A stretch of 64,000 nt of DNA, taken from assembly GCF_000346465.2 (NCBI RefSeq), contig NC_034014.1, forward strand, positions 7,902,890 through 7,966,889, written 5' to 3'. The notes below the pieces were generated by a model, which saw only the letters and a program-made list of their open reading frames with translations, was not told the DNA's origin and did no database searches. Shown here one piece after another: positions 21,510-33,463 of the stretch. This DNA is from Prunus persica. Its lineage: Eukaryota; Streptophyta; Magnoliopsida; Rosales; Rosaceae. The position numbers and the translations under genes are program-made. Positions within the stretch are counted from its first letter, which is position 1. Each line of letters starts with the position of its first letter.

Positions 21510-22712
21510 GGACTTCATCCAGTTCCCCCTCATATCTAATGGATAAGGTTCACCGTTAACCAAGGTAAACGGGTTCATTTCGAGGAAGCTAAAACCCAAA
21601 TCTGCAAACGAAATCAAGAATTCAAATAGCCTCAGCAACAAGAGAATGTACATAACTATCATATATGTGAGATCAAGCTAATCACGGTCTTACAGTGTAG
21701 TAAAAACATAAGTTATCTATCTTTAGACATTGCATACCCTGAAATACAATGAAGACGCCCTTTATGAAATCCCCAATTTTGTCCCTGACCTGTAACACAC
21801 CAGAATAGATAAGACAGAAGTCCCAATACCGACAAAACAGTTTGTCAAAGAGAAATAAAATGATGATATCAAATAGAAACATAGTAACATGATTAAAGGG
21901 CAAAACACAAGAATTATACCTACGAAACTCATGCTCTTTCTGCTAACAGACTTCGACATCTACCACTATATCTTAATGCTGCTGTAGCCAGTCAAGAAGT
22001 TCAATTTGAAATAGTCCAGTGGTTTGGTTTGGTCTTCATTTCTTGAGCTATATGCTCATCTTTACTACATGCCAACGCATTTGCAGCAACATAACTTCAA
22101 CAAGAATATACATGAGAAAGAAGAGAATGAAGCAAACCTCCAATGGAAGAGTGGCAATCAGTGGAGCACAAGCCTCATTTCACCTATAAAACATCAAAAC
22201 AAACATAGATACAGCAATTAGCACCCAAAACCAAGCAGAAAACAACATCCTAATTCCAACACTCAAAGAAACCAAAATGAAAAAACACAAATTTGCAATA
22301 CCTTGTCCCAGTTCTCTTCAATTTCAATTCCTCCACACTCCAAAAAGCTCAAAGTCGATCCAAGTCTTTCAGAAACAGTCGAAAGGTAAAATTCTTGATC
22401 ATGAGGCATAAATGGCTCCACTATAAACGTCGTTATAGGCACCTTACAGCCTCCCATCTCAGCCTTTTTCCAAATTCACCCAAAATCCTTCAAACAAAAC
22501 ATCCCAAAATTCAATCTTGAACAATTGGGTTCGCAACAAACGATCAAAATCAGAAAAATAAAAAATCGGATGGCAATTACCTCCTTGCCAAGACGCTGCT
22601 TCACAAACTCGGCGACCTGAGCCATATCCAAATTGAGAGCAACAAGGCCACTCTTCCCGTGCTTCCCGAACAACATATCGGGCTTCACCACGAGCCTCGT
22701 CGACGACAGCCA
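21510..22712 (-). pseudogene. ACLA: ATP-citrate lyase subunit A fragment, 5 exons
   Basis: Minus-strand exons at about 22712-22581, 22457-22302, 22183-22138, 21789-21738 and 21601-21510 encode consecutive blocks of plant [20 protein letters not shown], then [11 protein letters not shown]...[12 protein letters not shown], then EACAPLIATLPLE, then VRDKIGDFIKGVF, then [20 protein letters not shown]. Most junctions have GT..AG. The first 50 or so residues and the C-terminal half are absent. One G seems to be lost in the G-run near 21525, shifting the frame after LDMRG, and the third exon lacks the start of its usual block. Cytosolic ACL makes acetyl-CoA from citrate, but this copy cannot encode the subunit. 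Truncation on both sides with introns kept points to genomic duplication or capture. Confidence 0.85.
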
Positions 22713-23373
22713 TGTCTCCGTGCGGTGGGTGTTGATATACAGGTCGATTTGCGAAGGAAAGAAAAAGTGCAGTTGTCAGGTGCGGCTGATGAGTGTACTA
22801 TATTGAATTAGATGGTGAAGGCACACGCGCGACAATAGCTCACGCTTTCGACGTGCCAATCGCTTGCAGAACTGTCAAGTTTGTTGGTAAATCTGGGATT
22901 GCAGTAAGGTTTATGCAGTCATCTAAACACAATTTTTGAAGCTTTGAAAGACCACCGAGGCTTGGTAGCCTACGAAAACCATTGTTTCCAAGATTTAAAT
23001 CTGCTAAGGAAATGAGGCTCCTGAGATCCTTAGGGATTGCATCTTCAGTTAAGCTGCAGCCTGCAAGAGCTAATTCCCTTAAAGAGCCATTTAAGGAAGG
23101 GGGCAAAAGATGTGTTGACGGTGACCCTGTCACACCACATACAGATAAAACTCTCAAGTTGTTCAATTTTACTATGGAAGATGGTATTTGTCTTATGGCT
23201 GTGTTATCTGCTCTGAGCCATGTCAATGCTACCATGTCCCCTAAGCCATCAGCCAAGTTTTGAAATCTTGAACAACCATTAAGTAGAAGAGTTTTAATGG
23301 ACTTGGAATTATAGAAATTGAGTGGGACATGCATCAGCATTTCGCAGTCTTCAAGATTTACCAAAGTAAGTCT

Positions 23374-24109
23374 ATTAATAGATCATACCACCACTGTGAG
23401 CCGAGCCTATTACAGAACATCACATGGTCATTGAATGGCTGGGTTGCCTTTATACCGACCCGATCAGATATGATGCCCCGGGTATCGATAAAAGGCCTCC
23501 CAGCCAAGGTCTGATGGGACAAAGTGCGAATCAGTGCTCAGGCATTCAAACACCGACCCAACCACTGTGGTGACCGCATATGACCAGATGTGCATTAATG
23601 ATATAAAGGCGTGATCAGACCCCTGTCAAGTCAATCATTCCATTTGTCTGATCAACAGCCTGGCGATAGAGAGAGATCATTTAATGTGCCTCCCATCCAA
23701 AGCCACATGTCGCTTTGCCACATGATCCCTGTTAGATAGCATGGTGATCAGAATAGCCATTTAATATAATCCAGTCTCACCAGAGGGAAGGAAGATAAAT
23801 ATCTCCTCCTTAAGTATCTTTGTCCCTCATTCTCCCCCTATAAATACCCATCACCTATCTCTGGATAAAGGTAATAAATATTCTCACTTGATAAACCCTA
23901 CATCATTTTCTCCACCTCTAAATAGCTTCTGACTTAGCCATCGAAGGGGGCTCAACTATAGGATCAACCCCAATTCGCTCTTGTTCTGATAATTGTTCGA
24001 AGTGTGCAAATCTTCTCCAGAAGGCATCCCCACCAAGAGATCAGGTACAAGCCCTGGCCTCAATCTGGGTTCATGCCATACAGCGTACAAGAAGGATACA
24101 CGGTTTACA
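23374..24109 (+). mobile_element. solo LTR inside the NLR gene, 736 bp
   Basis: It is flanked by exact 6-bp direct repeats AAGTCT (23368-23373 and 24110-24115); a 5-bp duplication with a one-base longer element is equally possible. Removing the insert plus one repeat joins the LRR frame without a gap (GDLQRL to TLVNLEDC). The right end is ...TTTACA. A TATAAATA box at 23839-23846 and a pyrimidine-rich downstream leader match a U3-R layout in the plus direction, opposite to the host gene. The left terminus is TATTAATAG or ATTAATAG rather than the usual TG. No internal retroelement sequence remains. Confidence 0.75.
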
Positions 24110-24539
24110 AAGTCTTTGTAGATCCCCAATGGAAGACTGAACCTCAGACAAACTTTTACAGTCTTGCAATATCAGTTCCTCAAGATTTGGGAGTTTTGAA
24201 AAGTGTGGAGATTTGGCTAGGTCATGGGAATGACTGAGATTAATGAATTTCAACTTGATAAACATCTGTTACACAAAACCGAAAGAAACCAGATATTAAA
24301 ATCCTAAAGAAACGTTTGATAAAAACATTAATCCGAACAGAACATTATATGAAGTAGAAAACCAGAAAGAAAGAACTACTAGCTAGTAAAAAACTAGGTT
24401 GACAATAACTGTATGTACCTTCGATTCCTCCCAAACTAGTATGAGTTTGCTATTCTGCTGGTCCATGGCAACTAAGCTTTCTTGATCAAATTGATTCGGT
24501 ATGGATGGTAGTGGAAATCCATGCCAGCACATCCACCTT

Positions 24540-24577
24540 AACATGTTGGTGGAAAGATAACATGTTGGTGGAAAGAT
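24540..24577. repeat. 19-bp perfect tandem duplication in the NLR LRR exon
   Basis: AACATGTTGGTGGAAAGAT occurs twice back to back. The single-copy frame continues smoothly into LRWMCWHGFPLPSIP, a conserved TNL segment before the LRRs. The second copy therefore causes the frameshift. Confidence 0.9.
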
Positions 24578-26426
24578 ATTTGTAGCCGTCGTCAGTGAGC
24601 TCTACGTAATTGAGTTGGAGCAATTTCAGTCGCCTTATGTTTTCAAATGCTTGTGCACTGAAACTAGCCTTTTCAGATATTTCCAAATTTAGAGCAAGTC
24701 CTTGAATTTCGTCAGTTCCTGTTAACGGCACTCAGTAAGAAAGAAGTTTTATTTTCATGCGGAAATTTATTTATGGACGAGTTTTATTCATATCTAGCCT
24801 AAACTTGACCTCTAAATTCATAAATGTCCGTTTTTGTAAGAACTTTCAAATATAGCCAAAAATTCAATTAAATAGAATCAAATAACCCTTTAAATTAAAA
24901 GCCAGTTAAATTTCTCCCTGCCTATGCCTAATAAATTTATTTGCTTATGCAGTAAACATTTCTCCTCTCAAAATTGAGATGCCACCTTTTTCTACCCAAA
25001 TCGTATTCTCTTGTTCAATTGTCTCCACCAATTTACTAGTCACTCAGAATTTATAACTAAAGATAGAACAAATTAGTTAGGCTTAGAAATTTCATCTTCT
25101 TCTTTTTCCAGAACATGATGTACTAACATGTTACCAACAAAAAATGAAAAATGAAAATGTTACCAACATGTTTTTACTTTTTTTTTTTTTAAGTGAAAAT
25201 TAAATGGTTATCAAAACCCCTAAAATAAAATGAGTTTAGGATTTTCTCTCAACAGTAAAAAGTGAAAATTAAATGGTTATCAAACCGCCTTACATTATGC
25301 TTTCAACCATTTTTGTGGAAAGATACTTACAGATTTTCTTTTCAACACTTCTCTTACATCTTCTATTGATGCCACAGCCTACTGCGTTTTCCAGGGTCAT
25401 AATAGGATACTTCACAAACAATTTCTATGCCCATGTCTCGAAGCAAATCATGCATCACTAGTGTTTTTGTTTCACTAATGGTTATAAGGCACCGCTGCCG
25501 GAGGTTATTGATTCCTGTTTCTACAGACTTTCCATGATAACATGACATAGTTCTTGTCCATCCCAATAAAGAAACAAGATATATCAAGGAATATATCCTT
25601 ATCTTTATTATCTAGCCATTTATAGCTTATTCCGAGCTTGTTTACAACATCTTCAGGAGGAATTGTATTCAATTTATCCAATTGGCTTTCCCACACTTCC
25701 TTGCTTTGTGTGGCCAACGAAGAGGCCAAAACTTTTAGTGCTAGTGGCAAACCTCTACAGTAAGAAACTACTCTTCTTGAGAGCTCAACATATTCTTCGT
25801 TAACATGACATCCTTTAAAGGCATGCCAAATAAAGAGCTCTAGAGCTTCTTCTTCATCCATTTCTTCAGCGACATATATATCATCGACATTAGGTTTTAG
25901 CAACTGCTTATCTCTTGTTGTTATAACAATTCTACTTCCTGGACCGAACCAATCATGGCTTCTAGCTAATGCCTCTAGTTGCTCCACTTTATCTACGTCG
26001 TCGATTATGACGACTAATTTTCTATGTTGAAGTTTTTCTTTTATCATAATGGTTCCTCTATCCACAAAACCAACGTCCTTCGTCTTGCTTCTGTTCAAGG
26101 TTTCATAAAGAAGAAGTTCTTGCAAACTAACTAGACCACCGGGGTTTGCAGCTTTTACCCTCACGTCTGCAAGGAAACAACTACCTTCAAAGCTACGACC
26201 AAATTGATTGAAAGCGGCTTTGGCAAGAGTTGTTTTTCCTATTCCGCCCATTCCCCAAATACCAACCATACGAACATCCTTATTAGATGATTCAATACGC
26301 AAGTCTTTACTCAACTTCTCTAGCCGAGACTCAATTCCAACTGGGAAGTCGATGTTTAATGAGCGTTTATTATTCAACTGTCGATCAATCTCCCCAACAA
26401 TTCTCCCGATAAAATTTGCTTCATGC

Positions 26427-27232
26427 CTGGCAATAAACAGAACTATGAACCATTATGAAACCAACACAAGGTGAAACATTTAAATCAATAACTTATTTAC
26501 AATTCACAATATCTGGTTATTGTTATGTTTGTTCAAACATTGTTGGACAAAGCAGTAGGTAAAATTGATTCAATTCCAAGTAAAAGGAAATACGGTTTCT
26601 GTCCACAATATCCTAAGGGAAATAGTTGTTTAATCTTGTTGGATGTACAGGGTTCCAAACAACTCAATTTTGTATGGGAACATGAAACTGATTTCTATAA
26701 ATCTTATTTATCCCAATTTGATTAAAAATAATCAAACCAAGCACAGGAGCATTGGCATTCTATTGCTATATGGTTTGCCAAACTTGGTTTGCCATATGGT
26801 GTTAACAATAATAATAATAATAATAATAAAGTACGCTCGCAAGGGAGGAAAAAAACACGTGTAGGAAAGGATCTTGACATCCTTCGAGAATTACTTCCTT
26901 AATCCTAAACTTCAAGTAAAAAGAGAAAAAGATCGTAAGTCCTTGAACACAACGGTGTAGTGTGTGCCAAAGAACCTCCAATGCTTAGGTTAGTTCTCAA
27001 ATAAAAATTAAGGTTATTCTGAATATGGAGAACGATCAAAAAGTCCATGTGCATAGATATCAATGTCCATGCAATCCTCCATGTTTTAAATTGGTTTTTC
27101 CAATCATGTGTGATAGATTATTGTGATAGGCCGGTCCACATTTTAATGTTCTTCTTATTCTTTTAAATATTCTATTCCAATTTTACCCTTAATAGCTTAA
27201 AGGCTCTTATTTGTTATAATGCCTCTGAAACT
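26427..27232. other. NLR upstream region and (AAT)n microsatellite
   Basis: Intron-like sequence follows the NB-ARC exon acceptor, but no TIR exon is visible on the minus strand. An (AAT) run of about eight units lies at 26805-26830. The rest is AT-rich and featureless. Confidence 0.5.
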
Positions 27233-27237
27233 ATGAT

Positions 27238-29832
27238 TGACAGGACCCGATCCAAATTCCACTTTGGAATCCGAGCCAGACCCTGTGTGTGTCCGACACC
27301 TGGCGAATGTCGGGCACAAATGACCTAATTGCCCTTCTATACAAAACATGATAAAAATAACAAGGTTGACTTCTACCGAAAAACGAGCAGAGTTTCCCTT
27401 GTATCTGGCTCAATACCAAAATCTTACACCTGTCAAAACAAGTATATATATACAACCAACTGCCAGCATACATAAGTATACACATGTCACGAGATCCAAG
27501 CTCAGTCTAGGGCAAAACATCAGAGCGACTACTAAGAATTTACAAAAGAGTGAATCTTTGTACAAAATACAAATCCTACATCAAAGAAAGGCGCGGAAGA
27601 TGGGAAGTGGCCCGGTGGTGGATTCCTGTGCACGTCTACTGCCTGGGGGCGCAAAACAACAAGAAGGGTGAGTGGACCCAAAAACAAAGTTTAGAAAATA
27701 CTATATGAACATACTAACCCCACTGTAAAAACAGTTATACAAACTAACTTATTTTCTATATTTCTGAAATCAATGCATGTATATAACTATACATTTGAAA
27801 ACAGTTGAAAACTATCACCTAGGTGTACCCTTATTTCCGTCAAATCCTTATATCCGTCAATTCCTTGCATCACCATGGGTGACACATACTCGCAGGTCTC
27901 AGTGACACGAGGTCAGTCTGAGCCGCAACTCGCAGGATTCAGGGAATCGTAGTCCGCCTTTATCCGCATTACTCGCTCCACACGAGTTCGAGTACCAAGG
28001 AACTCGTGAGGCAACTGTCAAGCATGCTGACTAAACCGAAGGCAACAAATATAATCCGAAGGCAACATGTAATAACTGGGTACAAGGTGGTTTAAGAAAA
28101 TATAAAGTTTCTGAAGAAAATCTTATGAATAATTAACTTTCTGTAACCTTTAAAATTCTGCTGTCATTTATCTGATAATTAACGAGAATATCTTTTCCTA
28201 TATTCTTAAAAGGAAACTTCACTCGGCAGCATGTAACATAAAATATTTAACAGCATAAAACAGCTTATAACTGAAACTGAACTGCTTAACTGAAACTGAA
28301 CTGATTAAATTCATTTATAAAAATAAAGAGTCCACTCACTGATAGTCTGAGCTCGCTGGACCTCTTGAAGGTCCCTCCTGCGGGTCAACTGGTGCCCGGG
28401 TGCCTGATTCAATGACCATAATATTCTATTAATACAATATAGTATTAAATTAAAAATCCTACCCCCGGCTCCTAAAAGTACGTCCGTCAATTTAAAGTGA
28501 TCCCTATGCCCATAACAGCTTTCCTTCCACGTGGGATAGTTTAGCGGTATCTTGGGACTCAAAAAGCGCTAAAGTCCAAAAAGTCAATCCGGAACCCCAC
28601 GGGTACAATATGATCCGGATGCCGCTAGAAGGTCCAATATATTTAGGACACATGTCCCGAGGGTATTGGTGTCAATCGGACGGTCGGATTAATTACGATC
28701 GTGTAATCGCATAATTTCTAAACCCTAGCCCTAGGGTTCGCGATTTCGGAGTATCCAGGACTCCGATTCGCAATCCGTCGAATCCTACAAGATCCTGAAA
28801 TCATGTAGACCGACATATCAAAAATTCAGTGTGATCCAATGATTTAACGACACTGCACCCAAGGATCGCGAGATATGAAAAATCCGTTCGGGACTCAAAC
28901 GGACTCCGAATCGATATCCGCGAAATCCTACGCGCTCGTGACGACACGAGGGTCACAAAACTATACAAAATTACTTCACCACCCTCGCCCATGCGCACCA
29001 GCACGCGCGGGCAGATTTGGGTGTTTTAAGCGATTTTGGGTGGTCGAAAAATCTCAGAACCAGGACTCCAAACTCCTATTCTAGGTAAAACACCCCATTT
29101 GGAGTCACTTTTGTTCTTGGACCTACCCCAAAAAGTGACCAGAAACAGTAGATCACGGCGGCCGAAGTTTCGGCCAGATTTCAAGTCGAAAAATTAATCG
29201 CTTTAGAGCTAAACTCGATCGAAACCCATACATCCATCAGCTAGAACACGAAAAATAGCTGAGAAACCATACCTTACTCGATCGATTTTTTGGAGAATTG
29301 AAGGAGAAAATCGAGCTGGAAGTTTAAACACGAAATCCGGCAAAAATGGAGTTTTTCGGCGAGCTCCGGCCACGGAAACTCCGGCAAAGGGTCAGAAAAT
29401 GACGGCGGTCGAGTGATGGTTCGTTTGGTACCAACGGCGGAGATCGGCTCCAAGCGTGGTGGCCGTGGCGACGATGAGAAGGGAGGAAGGTCGGCTGGCA
29501 CGGGCTGATCGGGAGGAGAGAGAGAAAAGAGAGAAATTGATGGGGGAAGAAAGAGAGAGAGAGAAACAGGTTTTATAAATCTGATTTTTCAATTTACCAT
29601 TTTGCCCCTCATGATATTTTAATCGTATTGTCTTCGTGAAAATTCCGATTTGAGCTTACTTCGTGTCTATGAACTCGTGTCGTCATGCTCTACCAACGGT
29701 GTATGGGGAATTGTCAAATTCCTTTTCGGTCAAAAAGTCAACTTTGAGTTCATAATTTAGTCACAGGGCAAAATTGTCTTTCCGCATAATAAATTACTAA
29801 TTAAATATGAATTTTAGGTTTGGGTCCTTACA
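27238..29832. mobile_element. solo LTR or LTR-only element, 2595 bp
   Basis: It begins TGACAGGACCC and ends GGGTCCTTACA, short inverted termini typical of LTRs. It is bounded by an exact 5-bp duplication ATGAT (27233-27237 and 29833-29837). The interior is GC-richer than the neighbourhood, with CCGAC/CGG-rich stretches and a (GA)-rich block near 29515-29565, but no gag or pol frame. No second copy of the ends occurs inside, so I favour a solo LTR of a large Ty3-type element left by LTR recombination. Confidence 0.75.
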
Positions 29833-29837
29833 ATGAT

Positions 29838-30592
29838 CAGGTCTCACTTCACCTCATGGAAGTTAAAGTGAGCCACTTTATCACCTTGATCAAAGTTTGA
29901 TGTCCCATGTTGCTGCTGACTCCACCCAAAATTCTGTTAATTTTGATGACATGAAAGTGGTCGTTTTGCAGAGACAAAAACAGTGTGAAGGACCTGTCAG
30001 TTATATGTAGGAGGTTATGAAATGAAGTTGAATTTATTATTTTTATGCAATATTGTTGTTTTGAATTTGCTCTCTTTCATTTGGATTTTATTATGTATCT
30101 GTTTTGTTGTTAGGTTGCAACTTAAAAATTAGAGGATTAAATGCTAGACAGTGAATGTCCAACAGGAAGTTTTAAAAAAAAAAAAAAAAAAAGGAAAAAG
30201 AGGGAGAAAAAAAAAAGGAAAAAAGAAGGGAAAAACAAAGTAGGCCCAGTTTGGTTCGCCCAATAGGCCAAGCCCTACCCGGTGGGCATTTTCTAACGGA
30301 AAAAAGGAAAAAAGACATTCACCAAAAGGAAAAAAGAACGACATGATTTGAATCTGATGCCTAAAGATTCTAGCAAGATAGTGAGATATGACGTTTCAAG
30401 AAATAAAGCTATGATCAGTACATCAATAATACACGAAACATGAACGTTGCACCCCTAAATAAACAAATCTCTAGCCAAAAATAATAAAAAAGAAAACCTC
30501 CCAACAAAGCTAGCTTATTATAAGTAGGGAGGCCAACAAAACCCCATTTCAATTTCACAACCCACTTTCTATCGACAAGCACACAATCAAAC
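29838..30592. other. intergenic, A-rich tract, promoter of the small repeat-protein gene
   Basis: It contains A-rich tracts at about 30172-30236. The last 130 bp (about 30463-30592) are clearly similar to 35724-35853 upstream of the paralogue, including CTAGCCAAAAATAATA and AGG(G/A)AGGCCAACAAAACC. A TATA-like TATTATAAG sits at about 30517. This conserved block is likely the shared core promoter and 5' UTR. Confidence 0.5.
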
Positions 30593-31075
30593 ATGCCGAA
30601 GAAGCCTGATTCACAGCTTGCTGCTTTTGTTGGCTACCTACAGTTTATGCCTTTGAGCAACGGATCATCTTCTTCACAGCTCAATGAGTCTCAACAAGTT
30701 CAAATCAAAGATCGATATTCATACAAACATGCTTATGGTGGAGGGTCAAGCAGCTTTACTGGGAGCTGCAAGGCTGGAAAGTATGTGGACAAGAGGACTG
30801 GTGGCTTGGGTTACAAACAAGAGGCAAAGTACACCTCCACTGCCAAACATGTGAACAAGGAGCTAGGGTTTACCACTGAGTGCCAGACCCAGGTGAAGTA
30901 CAAGAAGTCCGTTTACCCTAACAAGACCCAGGTGAAAAAGTCTGCTTCTCCTAACAAGACCAAAGTGCAGCGCAAGTGTGCTTGTCCTAACAAGACTCAA
31001 GTAAGGGTCCAGAAGTCTGCTTCTCCTTACAAGAGAGTAACCAAGTCCTACAGCAAACGTATTGACTATTATTAG
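30593..31075 (+). CDS. small lysine-rich repeat protein A, 160 aa, unknown function
   Basis: This intronless frame begins MPKKPDSQL and ends KRIDYY. The first half contains a serine-rich GSSSSQLNESQ, then a KDRYSYKHAYGGG box and GGLGYKQEAKYTSTAKHVNK. The second half is an array of KKS-(V/A)-(Y/S)-PNKTQVK units: SVYPNKTQVK, SASPNKTKVQRK, CACPNKTQVRVQ and SASPYKRVTK. No signal peptide or membrane segment is evident; it is strongly basic. A paralogue at 35854 shares about three quarters of positions, plus conserved upstream and 3' UTR sequence (TAATGAACTT(A/G)TAAGTTG), which argues that both are real genes. I do not recognise the family. This copy has two more tail repeats than its paralogue. 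Confidence 0.7.
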   Translation: MPKKPDSQLAAFVGYLQFMPLSNGSSSSQLNESQQVQIKDRYSYKHAYGGGSSSFTGSCKAGKYVDKRTGGLGYKQEAKYTSTAKHVNKELGFTTECQTQVKYKKSVYPNKTQVKKSASPNKTKVQRKCACPNKTQVRVQKSASPYKRVTKSYSKRIDYY

Positions 31076-32158
31076 ATTTTCATGCTCACTGGGGGATTTA
31101 TTGGTATCATTTATTTTGATAAGTGTCTTTAAAGTTTATGTGTCTAAGCTTGTTCATGTTTACTCGGAGTAAATATCTCCTGCTATATCTGTCAGTGCGA
31201 AGTGTTTCTCTCTCTTTCTTATGTAATGAACTTATAAGTTGTTATTATGTCTACCTTTTTAATTAAATATTGAAGTGTGTTTTTTTTTCATGATCAATCA
31301 CTCCCTCTGTAGGATATCTGTCATTTTTCAGCAGAAAACCATTCTTTTGAAAGTATGTTGGTTAGTTGGTTCTTGAGTTTTGCAATTTTTCCAAAGTACA
31401 GCTACCTCGGGAATTTCGATTCCAATGAGCTACTTAGCCCTGAAGATCAGGCCAAAAGGTCAGAAATCCCTGGTGAAAACTTCTACCGAAGTATGAAGTA
31501 TCAAAAGATTAATATTGGTACCAAAATCATGTCGAGAATGAGATTTAATTTGTTTCGGCAATTCTCCAAGTTTATTATGAGTTCTTGTAACCAATATGAT
31601 GTTGGAATATTGGCCCAAATTATTGTTTCTACTTTTCCCTTTCGGCGACCACTTTGGAGAAAGGAAAAGGCAAAGGCAAGTGGGGACATGCAACAAATCA
31701 TGGCGCCTAACGTATGGTTTTGGGCATTCTTTTCATTGAGCACTTCAAATAAAGTGTGGGACTTTCGTTTTTCTGATGTATAAGTTGCCGTGAGTGAGAC
31801 AAGGGAGAGTGGGATTTTTCTATTGTCTTCACTTTCGCACATGGGAGGGAACTTGGAGCCCTTCACATGCTCCACTGCTGCACTTGTCTATATAAGGGAG
31901 AGAGCATCAGTCAGTGTTGTGCAAGCCGTGCACCATTTGGTGAGAGATTGAGGAGCTGATGCTCACTTTGTTGTGGCACTTCTTGAGAGAAGAGATGGAG
32001 AACTCGGCAGGCATGGACACTTATGAATCATAAATGACTAGGGCTAATTTTTAGGCCAATTTTTTTATTTAAAAATTCGACAAAATCTACTCTCTCTTTT
32101 TATGGCATTTCGACTACTAGGGCTTGCTGTGAGACTGCTTGCAAGTTACAACATTTTA
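31076..32158. other. 3' UTR of protein A gene, then unassigned sequence
   Basis: The 3' UTR shared with the paralogue extends to about 31280. Beyond it is sequence without a supported gene. A TCTATATAAGGGAGAGAG box near 31889, with a downstream C/T-poor leader, could be a promoter of an LTR fragment, but no termini were found. Confidence 0.4.
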
Positions 32159-33463
32159 ATAGTATGGAACCCTACTGAGATCAAGTGAGTATAGTTGTTG
32201 TCCCGCCAATTCGTGTACCGTTTTGCATTCAACTTAATATTTTACATGTCCCATGTGTTTGTAATTTTGTCTTATGTCTCTTACTCCATATCGTTAAGCA
32301 GGGGAATGTGTGAAACACAATTATTTCTGATTTTTTAAGGGAAATTGCTACTTTAGGATTCTGGTTTTTTGTTTCCCCTTCTCTAAGGAATCTTTCAATT
32401 TCTGAGTTATTACATCAAAGTAAATTGCCTAAAAATTCTACACTTACTTTCAACTTTTACTTTATAGCTAAAGTAATATCATATTATTGCTCACATCTCT
32501 TTGGATGTGAGATTCACTGATGACCTCGTATATTATACAAATGGATTCTCTGCTTCCCAGACTTTTACTAAAATTATTATTAGAATCATGGTCATGGAAT
32601 TTGACAGCCAAAAATCAACACAACAACCATATGATTCTAAGCTTTTTGCCATGGTTTCAAAACACCTATCATCAAGGATGGAACTATGAATTTTTGGATG
32701 GGTGGGATAGCTAAAATTTTTAGCTTCAACTCTAATGATTTTTTTCTTTTTTTTTCATTGACTAATTTTCAATAAACTTTATAAGGCAAATACATATTAA
32801 ATGTAACCAAAAAAATACACATTATCAAAATTAATGTGTTTATTTTACCCACACACAAAAATTAATGTGTTTAACAATATAACTGAAATTGTACCTATTC
32901 AAGTTTCTTATTTCTTAGCATCAACTGAATAAGACGAATGCAAAATAAAAAAAATATAAATAATTAAGTTTCACATATATATTAGTTGTGAACACAGAAG
33001 ATTCCCACCTATGAGTTTTAATTACCTACTGTTGTCTGTAATTATGGGTTGCAAGACTTGTGAGGGTTTCTATTGAGTACAATATTAAGAAGCTTTCCCT
33101 TTTTATTTTGGGGGAGAAAACGATTATTGACTTTACCAACAAAATAAAAAAGCAAAAGGTTGCATGCTTCGAGTGGAAAAAAAAAAAACAAAACCAAAAC
33201 AAAACCAAGGCTGCTAAGCAATTGCATGATTCGGTCAATTTGATTGGGGGATTGGATCAAAGTAAAAGGCAACAAACTTAGTGGGCCGTACAGATACACG
33301 CAATATTTTTATCTTTAAAGCTTTCCTAGGCTACAGCCCACCACCGCCCTTGCCTATAATGATATAATGAACCCTTAAGATGTGATTAGAAGTCTATAAT
33401 TAGCAAATATTGTATTGAACATTGTTGATGTGGACCTTAAAAAACAGATGAAGCTATTAAAAC

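Larger units (their letters stand above)
22840..26426 (-). pseudogene. TIR-type NBS-LRR resistance gene, TIR exon missing, disrupted
   Basis: The NB-ARC exon (26426-25331) shows the P-loop GMGGIGKTT, kinase-2 LVVIIDDVD (Asp at the end, as in TIR-class proteins), RNBS-B GSRIVITTRD, GLPLALKV, and an MHD-like VMHDLLRD. LRR exons follow at 24718-24419 and 24265-22840 with xxLxxLxx repeats (FSKLPNLEELIL, SLTEDAIPKDLRSL). Lesions are a frameshift near 25540 after FFIGMDKNYVM, an extra two bases creating a stop near 25362 after SRLWHQ, a 19-bp tandem duplication at 24540-24577 shifting the first LRR exon, and a solo LTR at 23374-24109. The frame ends early at 22840. No TIR exon appears up to 30 kb. 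Such proteins sense pathogen effectors; this one is not functional as it stands. Confidence 0.9.

Noticed and set aside
22459..22713. Frame beginning [15 protein letters not shown]
   Set aside because: Wrong frame over the ACLA exon; the neighbouring frame gives [16 protein letters not shown].
31355..31783. 142-codon open frame downstream of small protein A
   Set aside because: No domain, no similarity to the neighbouring paralogue region, and the opposite strand is equally open.
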